DNA from: Paludibacter sp.
GTDB taxonomy: Bacteria; Bacteroidota; Bacteroidia; Bacteroidales; Paludibacteraceae
DNA: 64,000 nucleotides
Assembly: GCA_028692715.1 (NCBI GenBank)
Contig: JAQUWU010000016.1
Coordinates: 23,271 to 87,270, forward strand
Reading direction: 5' to 3'
Below, piece by piece: positions 56,001 through 63,541 of the stretch. The notes beneath the pieces are model-generated. The model did not search any database, was not told the origin of the DNA, and saw nothing but the letters and a program-made list of their open reading frames with translations. How positions within the stretch are numbered: position 1 is the first letter of the stretch; every line of letters starts with the position of its first letter. The position numbers and the translations under genes are program-made.

Positions 56001-56192
56001 TTTAATATTAAATCAAATATCTTTAAAAATGCACAAGTTTATCTTACTGCTAATAATCTGCTGACTTTCACCAAATATCTTGGATACGATCCGGAATTCA
56101 GTATAGGTCAGAGTGCTTTGTATTCTGGAATTGACAGTGGAGTTTCACCACAACCAAAAACAGTTTTAATTGGTGTTAAAATAGGATTATAA
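53025..56192 (+). CDS. SusC-like TonB-dependent outer-membrane transporter (second pair)
   Basis: An outer-membrane importer of about 1055 residues. The frame can be opened by a TTG at 53013, but the ATG at 53025 (MKHLKYFIVLIALVAG) gives a standard signal peptide and is preferred. A carboxypeptidase-regulatory-like domain (about 33-110, IKGTVVETATGKPISGASITIPG) is followed by a plug (about 125-250, LNGINSLNINSQPLIVVDGIIY and DGASIYGSKGANGVILINT) and a barrel ending in KTVLIGVKIGL. It is clearly different from the first SusC in the operon, so the two probably accept different oligosaccharides (inference). Confidence 0.94.
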   Translation: MKHLKYFIVLIALVAGINITAFAQKSVVDCVIKGTVVETATGKPISGASITIPGVTSVLSNDNGEFIIKKTIDGAQINVVALGYAPKRLTLNGKSEIKIFMIDESFKGNYEDVLLPFGTSNALENALTVSTHENRNDYLTGASSVETILQTSVNGLNVVSRSGSPNAGANISLNGINSLNINSQPLIVVDGIIYDNQPIYSLISGNNISALSDIDIKDIENITVLKDGASIYGSKGANGVILINTIQAKSSATRINFYTYAGVNFEPTTNYKMMGATDYKNYISDMAANYGLSTNQINSLPYINTDKPVVEDWGVSGNEDYYRYNQYTDWQNEVFQSSLNQNYHLNITGGNETTLLAISVGYLGQGGNVKNTDYSRYSTRVNAQIKMNDWFKLNANISFIYSERNLSFEGLNRNFSPVYSSLIKAPFTSPYVYNVLGEQTPNYEGVDVFNVSNPVVLNQYTSSNNRFRFVGIMNGQFTFSEYLKGDIIFGLTSDKVTKERVFLPNEGVAHDVLASGYITNESQQLRNSLSQVNTNSFFSYDRIFDYVHNFSAHLGFRFQSGTNELDYGMAYNTSSDEMQTLGDGLNSLAQVGGSLGSWNYISDYLNVNYGYMNKYFVSVNTALDGSSRFGADAEGLKMFNHVYGFFPSVNAAWIITSEEFMKNQQVLDVLKLRAGYSVTGNDDIGNYAATSYYIPQGLLGAYGLVRGNIPNSSLKWETNNKASFGVDASFLKERLNLSLDLYSSRTDNLINIKQLNTVSGFSVVLLNDGALSNQGIDLNVNGRIIDHSNLKWDMGLNISTYKNTLTSSSNDELLTPIAGGTIRSKVGAPVAQFYGYQTDGILSSTAIATSENLNIENSDGSLTPFTAGDVRFVDQDGNHTIDSEDMVVIGDPNPDFFGSINSRIQWKNFSLNALIAYSYGNDVYNAMRASLESMSGTDNQTQAAIYRWRTDGQETSMPKAVWSDPMGNSRFSDRWIEDGSYIRLKSISLAYDFNIKSNIFKNAQVYLTANNLLTFTKYLGYDPEFSIGQSALYSGIDSGVSPQPKTVLIGVKIGL

Positions 56193-56228
56193 GAAATGAA
56201 AATTGCAAATAACATAAAACAAAGAAAT

Positions 56229-58106
56229 ATGAAATTCAAAAATATAATTGCAGTTTCGGTTATGTCAGTAATCTGTATTTTCGGACTTAGTTCGTGCGAC
56301 GATATGCTGAATTCTAATGCAGAGGAAGTAGTTGATACAACTGAAAATTTTCAGAATGTTTACGATGCTGACAATGCCATTTGGGGATTGTACGGAAAGT
56401 TCTCGCTGCTTGCCGAGAATGTTGTAGTAATGAATGAGTTACGGGCTGACTTAATGGACGTTACTCCAAATGCTACACCTGATGAGGTTGCTATTAACAG
56501 CAATACTGCTACCGCCGACAATAAATATTGTGATCCTACTCCGTTTTACGAGGTGATTCTAAATGCTAACGATATACTTACTAATTACGACAAGATGCTG
56601 GCCGAAAATAAAATATCAAAAGAAGATTATGACCCTCGATATTCTGATGTAATGGCTATACGTAGCTGGACTTATTTGCAATTGGGCATTCAGTTTGGCG
56701 AAGTACCTTATATTACTGACCCATTGAATAGTATTGATGAGATAAACAATGAATCCCTTTTTCCAAAATTGTCACTTGATCAATTGATTATTCAGCTTAT
56801 CGAAGATATGGAAGGTGTCCCAACGCTTGAAATAAATACTTTATCGACCTACTACAATAAAACAATTCAGGACAACGGAAAATCTTTTTATCTGAATATG
56901 CAGTTTATTAATAAGCATCTTCTTTTGGGCGATTTATATCTATGGAACGACCAGTATGTTCAAGCTGCAACACAATACAAGGCTTATATGGATGCCGATG
57001 ATGAAGGTTCTTCTAAACCACAAATCAATAATAAAGTGAGTGGTTGGGTTTGGGCAGGGACCAATGAACCACGCTTCCAGATTTGTTATCAGCGTTACAA
57101 AGATCAGGATGTTACGTCATTCCGTAATATGTGGAAAGAAATGTTTTTTCGTAATAGTACCGATGTTACAAGTTCTGGAACAATGAGTTTGCAGGATGAG
57201 ATGATTTGGATGATTAGTTTCAGCGGAACATCTGAATCCTCTAGTCCTTTCGTGACATTATTTGCGAATACTTATGAGGGTAAATATCAACTTAAACCCT
57301 CGGCTTATGCTATTGATAGCTTGTGGGAGATTCAAGTGCAACAATCAAATGGATTCGTTTTCGACGGTCGTGGTAGGGAGTCATCATTTGATTATGTAAA
57401 CGGCGAGCCAGTTGTTCTTAAATATCTATATAACTATTATGATATTTATACAACCGATGATAATAAAACCATTCACTTGAATTATAACACTATATCAAAT
57501 CCTTATTCCAAAACAGGAAAATGGTTTTTGTATAAAGCAGGATTGTTACATTTACGTTATGCTGAGGCAGCAAATCGGGCCGGATATCCAAAACTGGCTT
57601 ATGCATTGTTAAACAATGGTATAAAAACCAACTATGACTGGCCTAAAAGCGATGGAACATTGCGTGCAGATAAAGAAGGTGTACAATATACCAGTTTTCC
57701 TCCGGCAAATGATTCGGTGGCAGCTGAGCCTTATCCCGATCCATTTTATCTGGATGCTCGACAGAATGATGATCCTTACACTTACCTGCGTTCAGCATGG
57801 AGAGATAATGCCGGAATCCGTAATCGTGCTTTCCTTTTGAATATTTCAAAACCAGACTGGGTAGTGAACAAAGCTGATTCTATTGAGTGGCTGGAACAGG
57901 CTATTATCAAAGAACAAGCACTTGAGTGCGGTCTGGAAGGACATCGTTGGGCTGATTTATTGCGAATTGCCCGCAGAAACAACAAAGAAGGCAAAGGAAG
58001 TGTTTCGTCATACATGAATAAGGTTGTTCAACATAAAAATAATGCCGGAGGTTCAGGAGTGTCTGCTATTACTGACAATAATCTCTTCTTGCCAATGAAG
58101 GAGTAG
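56229..58106 (+). CDS. SusD/RagB-family lipoprotein (second pair)
   Basis: A lipoprotein of about 625 residues. An ATG at 56196 gives 11 extra residues, but the one at 56229 starts MKFKNIIAVSVMSVICIFGLSSC, a clean lipoprotein signal, and is preferred. SusD features include YDADNAIWGLYGKFSLLAEN, the helix SDVMAIRSWTYLQLGIQFGEVPY and the C-terminal signature EQALECGLEGHRWADLLRIARR. It is longer than most SusD proteins (about 500-550), with the extra length in the ligand-binding insert region. It is the last gene of the operon, followed within 25 bp by a strong terminator. Confidence 0.94.
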   Translation: MKFKNIIAVSVMSVICIFGLSSCDDMLNSNAEEVVDTTENFQNVYDADNAIWGLYGKFSLLAENVVVMNELRADLMDVTPNATPDEVAINSNTATADNKYCDPTPFYEVILNANDILTNYDKMLAENKISKEDYDPRYSDVMAIRSWTYLQLGIQFGEVPYITDPLNSIDEINNESLFPKLSLDQLIIQLIEDMEGVPTLEINTLSTYYNKTIQDNGKSFYLNMQFINKHLLLGDLYLWNDQYVQAATQYKAYMDADDEGSSKPQINNKVSGWVWAGTNEPRFQICYQRYKDQDVTSFRNMWKEMFFRNSTDVTSSGTMSLQDEMIWMISFSGTSESSSPFVTLFANTYEGKYQLKPSAYAIDSLWEIQVQQSNGFVFDGRGRESSFDYVNGEPVVLKYLYNYYDIYTTDDNKTIHLNYNTISNPYSKTGKWFLYKAGLLHLRYAEAANRAGYPKLAYALLNNGIKTNYDWPKSDGTLRADKEGVQYTSFPPANDSVAAEPYPDPFYLDARQNDDPYTYLRSAWRDNAGIRNRAFLLNISKPDWVVNKADSIEWLEQAIIKEQALECGLEGHRWADLLRIARRNNKEGKGSVSSYMNKVVQHKNNAGGSGVSAITDNNLFLPMKE

Positions 58107-58130
58107 TATTATATACTATTTACATAAAGA

Positions 58131-58175
58131 AATACCTTAGCATTTTAAGTGAACAAATGCTAAGGTATTTTTTTT
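58131..58175 (+). terminator. Strong rho-independent terminator closing the SusCD operon
   Basis: A perfect stem of about 14 bp, ATACCTTAGCATTT / AAATGCTAAGGTAT, is followed by an eight-T run ending at 58175. The remaining ~235 bp up to the next gene hold no recognisable gene. Confidence 0.92.
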
Positions 58176-58411
58176 AAAATTAAAAATTCAAATTTTTCAA
58201 TAATCCGAAACCTCATGTGATTTGTAAATAGCTAATTATTAGTAGATATGTATGAAATTACATGTCAAAACACAATTTTCCATTGATTAAAAATGAAGAA
58301 AGATGTAATTTTGAACTAACTAATTTATTTAGGTATTCTAGAAACACTATCAATATTTACGAAGTTCTACATACCTTAAATATTAATACTAATATTTTAA
58401 ATATAATAACC

Positions 58412-61306
58412 ATGAAAACAAAAAATTACTCAAAAATGGAAGAGTTAGTTCTTCCTTCAGGTGGGTTTAGAAAAACGGCTCGATCTGGTAGCGCTTTTCA
58501 AAAAAATCTGAAAAAACTTTTTACCTTGATGGCAGTAATTGCCTTAACATCCTTTTTCTCTGTGAAGGCCGATTTGGTCAAAAACGTATCCTTAGCGTAT
58601 TATGATTTTACTACTATTACAACATCTCCGTTTACATCAACGAACTCAAATCTAGCAACAAACAATGTTGCAGCACCAACAATACCACTTTTATTAGGTC
58701 AATCACTTGGTTATTTGAACTCTGCTGCAAGTGGAGGAGGAGGTCGTGGTACCAAAATCACAAACATGACCGATGTTACGGCCAGAATGGATACTGTTTA
58801 TTATGAATTTGATTGGAATCCATACCGCCTGTTAGGTCAGGAAAATTCTGACGGAACTTCGGGGGTAGAACCAGCAGCATATGGCGTTTGTATTGTTCGT
58901 GGTGCAAATGATAGTATCGTATTTGGTTTGATGTACGAACGTTGGAGTCATATCGCAACATCAAAGTATAATAGCACTACTGGTACTGATCCATTGGGTG
59001 ACATTCACTTGATGAACATTAGTACCGACGAATTTAATCCAATGCCTGCAAAAATCGTAACACGTACAGTGAATGCAGTTGAAACTTCTTATTATACCAG
59101 TACGCTTTTACCTTTTGCAATGCTAGATCCAACTTCAGCGTCGTACTATGCTGTTAAATGTGATAGTATCAATAAATCAACGAATCTTGGTGCATCTTTT
59201 AAAATGTACAAATGGTATCACATTAAGGCTGCAATTGATTTTAAAAATAAAAATATTATTTCATTCGAAATATCTGAAAAAGATGCTTCTCCCGTAAACA
59301 AAAAAAGTTTTACAAACCTACCTTTTGTTAATAATGGAGCGGCAGATGTTTCGAGACTCGAAATTGCAAGTTCACGTGGTAAAGCTGAAGGTACTCCTAA
59401 TAATGGTGCAAATTGTGACTTTGCACAACGTTTTGATAATTTTGATGTTTATACAATGCACGAAGTTGCCGAAGCTGCTTCTGTAACTGTAAGATATAAA
59501 GATGCAAATGGGGTAGAAATTAAGGACTCCAGAGTTGCATCGGATCAGGAAGTTGGCACAAAATATCATGCACTTGCTACCGATAAAGTAACCATTGAAT
59601 TAAATGATGAATTTTATCTTTATGATGAAACTACTGTTGATAGTGTAACGGTAGCTTCTGGTGGTAGTGAACTGGTTCTTAATTTTATAAAAGCGACTCC
59701 TAAAAGTACAGTTGTTCTGTTATCTGCTCCTACAACAGCAGAACTTTTTGAAAATGTAGCGTTGAATATTACGATTAAAACTCCTCAAGACGATATTGTT
59801 TCTGAAGGATATGTTAAAGTGTTTATTAATGGAAATTACAAAAATATGGTGACACCTGATGTTTTAGGTCTGGCTACCATTAATTGTCCTAATTTATTAG
59901 TTGGTACTACAGAAATTAAAGCTGTTTATATTGGTGATAGATTAGCTTACAATAGTAGTGATACTGTTGATGTGTCTGTTGATATTACTCCTTCTACATC
60001 AAGCGTAAAACCTTACCCTGTATACTTTGATTTATGTGACCAACCCGAAATAGTAGAATGGAACAGAATGAATGTTACTTCTGAAACACCTAGAGGATAT
60101 GGCCATACATTTACAAGAGATTCATTAGCCGGTATTATTATTGCTGACACTTTGGGTGGTCCATGGAATGTTACTTATTATGCAAATGGTACAACTTACG
60201 ATAAAATTGATAACTGTTATAATCATGCTGACCAAATTCAGATTCCATTTGGTACAAACAGACCTAAAGCAGTTACTTTCAAAACTCCTTGGTTAAACGA
60301 AGGTAGTTACAATGTTTATTTATCGCATCGTATCAGTAGTGGTAGCCCTATTTATATTCAGAGTGTAACTATGGATGATCAGGAGGCTTATTTCCCCGAA
60401 GGTGAAATGGTTGATCGTATTTTAAACTCTTATAATTTCAGTTCAAACCACCGTCGTCGTTGGAATGCAGCAGCTCATGGTGGAAATCTTCAAATGAATT
60501 ATTTGGGTTCTGTTAGATGTGATATGTCTGGAACGCATATGTTGAAAATTGTAGGTGACGATAGCGGAAACAACAGTCTTCTTCCATTGGATATGCTTCA
60601 GTTTATTCCGGTTGATCAGGACTCTGTTTCAATTAACGAAACTGCTGCTGTAAGTTTTGCTAAAACGTATTATCCACTATTTAGCTTGCAGGGCGTAGCT
60701 TATATGCCAGATTACGATGCGGCATCTGTAGCAACAACATTTAGTGATTTCACTAACCTTGCTGTTGCTTATCAGGTACAGGATCAAACAGATTGGGGTA
60801 AAACTTACGAAACTGTTATTGATAGCATTGGTATTATTACCAGAAATATACTTGGTGAAGATTTCGTTGCTAACTATGTAACAGTTTACAAAGCTGAAGA
60901 CAAATGGACACGCGTAGCTGAAGGTTATAGCGACGATTCATTTAATTTCACTTGTAACTTGCCAGAAGGTAATTATTATTATGAAATGATTAATTATCTT
61001 GACTTAGCTGATGGACTTGCTGATTACCGTGATTTCATTAATAGTGGTATGTTCACTGTGGCAGAGCCCAATGCTGTTATAAATACTAAAGAATCGAATA
61101 TTAGAGCATATTCAATGAATAGTGTATTGACAGTGAAAGGTATTACTGAAGGTGCCAGAATTTTGGTAACTGACCTTACAGGTAAATTGGTTCTTAATAC
61201 TACCTCTACTTCAAATGTGTTTACAAAAACACTACAACCAGCAATTTATATTGTTCGTGTTGCTTCAGGATCTGATATCTTGACAACAAAAGTGATAGTA
61301 AGATAA
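58412..61306 (+). CDS. T9SS-secreted modular protein sharing a module with the FAS1 lipoproteins
   Basis: A 964-residue protein. A longer frame opens at 58262, but the ATG at 58412 is preferred because the extra part is AT-rich, untypical coding sequence. The signal peptide is unusually long (about 53 residues): a polar, Ser/Lys/Arg-rich N-region, then LFTLMAVIALTSFFSVKA. Mature domains: a jelly-roll lectin-like domain (about 55-355), a MucBP-like strand domain (about 360-430), an Ig-like domain (about 432-530), the shared beta module (about 535-750) with TPWLNEGSYNVYLSHR and MLQFIPVDQD (728-737), and a T9SS sorting domain (about 880-964). No catalytic motif was seen. It is its own transcription unit after the SusCD operon. 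It is probably an extracellular glycan-binding protein (inference). Confidence 0.82.
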   Translation: MKTKNYSKMEELVLPSGGFRKTARSGSAFQKNLKKLFTLMAVIALTSFFSVKADLVKNVSLAYYDFTTITTSPFTSTNSNLATNNVAAPTIPLLLGQSLGYLNSAASGGGGRGTKITNMTDVTARMDTVYYEFDWNPYRLLGQENSDGTSGVEPAAYGVCIVRGANDSIVFGLMYERWSHIATSKYNSTTGTDPLGDIHLMNISTDEFNPMPAKIVTRTVNAVETSYYTSTLLPFAMLDPTSASYYAVKCDSINKSTNLGASFKMYKWYHIKAAIDFKNKNIISFEISEKDASPVNKKSFTNLPFVNNGAADVSRLEIASSRGKAEGTPNNGANCDFAQRFDNFDVYTMHEVAEAASVTVRYKDANGVEIKDSRVASDQEVGTKYHALATDKVTIELNDEFYLYDETTVDSVTVASGGSELVLNFIKATPKSTVVLLSAPTTAELFENVALNITIKTPQDDIVSEGYVKVFINGNYKNMVTPDVLGLATINCPNLLVGTTEIKAVYIGDRLAYNSSDTVDVSVDITPSTSSVKPYPVYFDLCDQPEIVEWNRMNVTSETPRGYGHTFTRDSLAGIIIADTLGGPWNVTYYANGTTYDKIDNCYNHADQIQIPFGTNRPKAVTFKTPWLNEGSYNVYLSHRISSGSPIYIQSVTMDDQEAYFPEGEMVDRILNSYNFSSNHRRRWNAAAHGGNLQMNYLGSVRCDMSGTHMLKIVGDDSGNNSLLPLDMLQFIPVDQDSVSINETAAVSFAKTYYPLFSLQGVAYMPDYDAASVATTFSDFTNLAVAYQVQDQTDWGKTYETVIDSIGIITRNILGEDFVANYVTVYKAEDKWTRVAEGYSDDSFNFTCNLPEGNYYYEMINYLDLADGLADYRDFINSGMFTVAEPNAVINTKESNIRAYSMNSVLTVKGITEGARILVTDLTGKLVLNTTSTSNVFTKTLQPAIYIVRVASGSDILTTKVIVR

Positions 61307-61333
61307 GTTTTTAGTCGACATTTTAAATTAATC

Positions 61334-61366
61334 AGGAGGCTGTCTCAATTATTGAGACAGCCTCCT
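61334..61366 (+). terminator. Long hairpin after the T9SS protein
   Basis: AGGAGGCTGTCTCAAT and its exact complement ATTGAGACAGCCTCCT meet with almost no loop, giving a 14-16 bp GC-rich stem 28 bp after the stop codon. The T-tract is weak, so it is either a terminator or a small palindromic repeat. Confidence 0.75.
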
Positions 61367-62098
61367 CCTTTATAATCCATGTATAGATGTATTTCTGTAA
61401 GTTTTAGATTCGGGATGTTTACGAGCGAATAGTTTAGAAATTTTATTTTCAATCACTGTATTAATACTTGTTGCCCTATATTATCATTTTACAAATATAT
61501 GTTTGTAATCTATATTTATTGTATTATCTCAACTTTCGCAAGTCCTCTTTTAGGGACTTCCGCCCCTAGCCCCGACTTGCTTTTTGTCTTGCCACAACAA
61601 GTAAACAAAAATACCTCACCCGTCCTTCGGACATCCTCTCTAATAGGAGAGGGAACAAAGGTATAATGTAATTGACTGCGCACGCTCTGCCTGCCGTCAG
61701 GCAGGTTCACTCGAAAAATTATCTTCGTTGGTTTTGCTTACGCTCGCTATAGCTCAAGTAAACTTGGTTCTGCTCTCGCTTAAAGCAAAATTAGCGTTCG
61801 GAAGGCTTATTTCCAATAGTAATCGGAACCAAACTCATTGAAGTTCGACCATCAGCTTGCAAGAATGTAATTTCTCTACACGAACTTCAACTTCAAACAA
61901 GGACGATTTTTAACCACCTTCCTCTCTTATTTTTCGGTTCACCGTCCGAGGTCGTGCACCAAAGATTGACGTCGGTAAAAGGATAATTGTTTTTTACTTC
62001 AAGTAAAAAGGTCACAAATATTTATTGAAAATTAATAAACGACTAGACAAAATTCTATAAACAGTTTGTTTTCAGCTTTATTAGATTGTAAAATAACT
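61367..62098. other. Gene-poor, repeat-like stretch before the IS element
   Basis: No convincing gene. The short frame at 61516-61710 (minus strand) reads like the familiar spurious product of a Bacteroidota intergenic repeat (FTCCGKTKSKSGLGAEVPKRG), and GC content locally rises above that of the neighbours. A palindrome GCCTGCCGTCAGGC lies near 61687-61702. The segment between about 61730 and 61980 is also mosaic-looking. The reference to a common repeat is from memory, not a search. Confidence 0.5.
62090..62098. repeat. Target-site duplication, left copy
   Basis: AAAATAACT directly precedes the IS left end and is repeated exactly at 63533-63541. Confidence 0.85.
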
Positions 62099-62116
62099 CA
62101 TAACTGTCCGAACAAT
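62099..62116 (+). repeat. IS left terminal inverted repeat
   Basis: CATAACTGTCCGAACAAT pairs with the right end over 18 bp with one mismatch at position 5 of the repeat. Confidence 0.88.
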
Positions 62117-62197
62117 ATTTAGCAATAAAAAATAGAAAAGTCCAAAAGTATTATATTTGTAGCTGCAAAACTCAAATAAAAACAAGAGAACTTTTCT

Positions 62198-63463
62198 ATG
62201 GCAACAAAATTAGGAAAAAAATCAGATATTCCAATTTTCAAACAGATTTTGGATTTAATACCAAACGGATTATTAAGAAAGTCAATATCAAAATACAATT
62301 CAGATAAAAGCTGTTCGAAGTATTTTACCAAGGATGAACTTATTAGTATGTTGTTCGGACAGCTGAATCGTTGTTTAACACTAAGGGAGATAGCATTTGG
62401 CATTGACCAGTCCTCAGAGTTTTTAGGCGACATTGGTCTTGCTCAAAGTCCTGCAAAATCAACCATGAGCGATGGCAATGCCAAGCGTGATTATCGTGTG
62501 TTTGAGGAGCTTTATTATCTTTTGTGCGCATATTATAAAGAACAACTTCGACAACGTGAAGATTACAAAGTGATTCAGGAAATAGAAGGCAAGCACATTA
62601 AGATCATAGATGCTACTATTATGAGCGTGTGCTTGAAGTTGTTTTCATGGGCAGAATATCGGACAGCTAAAGGCGGCATCAAAGCTCATGTATCCTTGGA
62701 TGAAGCCAGTATGATTCCTGATATGGTAAATATAACGAAAGCAAAAGTTAGCGACAGACGTGGAGTTGATAATTTTCGGTATCCAAAAGATACAATAATT
62801 GTTGATGATAGGGGTTATTACGATTCTAAGTTGTTTAAAATAAGGATTGAAGATGAAAATCACTTTGTAACTCGTATCAAAGGAAATATTCTCTATGATT
62901 CAGTACGTGAGCTTGATTTACCGGATGGCAAAGACGAACATATTATAAAAGATGAAATTATCCGACTTATAGGTAAGACAGCCATTGATAATGGAGTTGA
63001 ACAATTGGAATTTCGGCGTGTTGCGGTCTATATTGAAGAAGATGACCGAGTGATTGAACTAATCTGCAATAATTTTGAGTGGAGTGCTGCTACTATAGCT
63101 GAACTTTACAAAAGACGCTGGCTAATTGAAACATTTTTTAAACTTGTAAAACAAAACTTGCAGATTAAAACATTTTTGGGAACATCTGAAAATGCATGCA
63201 AATCTCAAATTTTTATTGCGTTAATTGGATATTTGTTGCTGGAATTAGTTAGAAGAACATTGAGCAAAACAAATCATCGCTTTGGACACTTTGTAACATT
63301 GATTAGGGTATGCTTGACACAATACAATTGGCTTTCTTATATTATAAACAACACTAAAATAGAGGTCAGAAAAGCACGCAAGAAGCAAGAGTCACCACAT
63401 AATCTATTTGGAAACTGGACTTCTGAAAAAGATTTTGAACAACTATTGATAGATTATCAATAG
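62198..63463 (+). CDS. IS4-family transposase
   Basis: A 421-residue DDE transposase. The N-terminal part (IPIFKQILDLIPNGLL, FTKDELISMLFGQL) is the DNA-binding DUF4372-type region. The catalytic acids are Asp in IKIIDATIM (about 133), Asp in TIIVDDRGYYD (about 199-200) and Glu in the YREK motif ELYKRRWLIETFFKLVKQ. Between the second Asp and the Glu is the beta-strand insertion usual for IS4. It is full length, with no stop or frameshift, so the element may be active. Its product acts only on its own ends. Confidence 0.95.
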   Translation: MATKLGKKSDIPIFKQILDLIPNGLLRKSISKYNSDKSCSKYFTKDELISMLFGQLNRCLTLREIAFGIDQSSEFLGDIGLAQSPAKSTMSDGNAKRDYRVFEELYYLLCAYYKEQLRQREDYKVIQEIEGKHIKIIDATIMSVCLKLFSWAEYRTAKGGIKAHVSLDEASMIPDMVNITKAKVSDRRGVDNFRYPKDTIIVDDRGYYDSKLFKIRIEDENHFVTRIKGNILYDSVRELDLPDGKDEHIIKDEIIRLIGKTAIDNGVEQLEFRRVAVYIEEDDRVIELICNNFEWSAATIAELYKRRWLIETFFKLVKQNLQIKTFLGTSENACKSQIFIALIGYLLLELVRRTLSKTNHRFGHFVTLIRVCLTQYNWLSYIINNTKIEVRKARKKQESPHNLFGNWTSEKDFEQLLIDYQ

Positions 63464-63514
63464 GTAATTGCCTGATAATAAATATATTTGATATTTAAAA
63501 GATTATTTTAACTA

Positions 63515-63532
63515 ATTGTTCGGACAGCTATG
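63515..63532 (-). repeat. IS right terminal inverted repeat
   Basis: ATTGTTCGGACAGCTATG is the reverse complement of the left end apart from one base. Confidence 0.88.
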
Positions 63533-63541
63533 AAAATAACT
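63533..63541. repeat. Target-site duplication, right copy
   Basis: AAAATAACT is identical to 62090-62098. Confidence 0.85.

Larger units (their letters stand above)
62099..63532 (+). mobile_element. Complete IS4-family insertion sequence, 1434 bp
   Basis: Both ends can be defined by sequence: 18-bp inverted repeats (17 of 18 matching), one intact transposase gene that fills most of the element, and a 9-bp perfect target duplication AAAATAACT outside. The intact frame and perfect duplication point to a recent insertion. Removing the element and one duplication copy gives a continuous AT-rich sequence (...GATTGT-AAAATAACT-AAACAATAA...), so no gene of the host appears to be broken. Confidence 0.92.

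Noticed and set aside
58262-58411. Longer N-terminus of the T9SS protein (start at 58262)
   Set aside because: The added 50 residues are AT-driven (Asn/Ile-rich) and would place the export signal more than 80 residues from the start.
61334-61366. AGGAGGCTGTCTC hairpin as the end of a second insertion sequence
   Set aside because: No transposase lies next to it and no matching inverted copy was found in the window. Its place 28 bp after a stop codon fits a terminator.
61516-61710. 64-residue frame GLGAEVPKRGLAKVE..., a possible small gene
   Set aside because: Frames of this type are translations of intergenic repeat sequence in Bacteroidota. No ribosome signal or conserved neighbour supports a gene.
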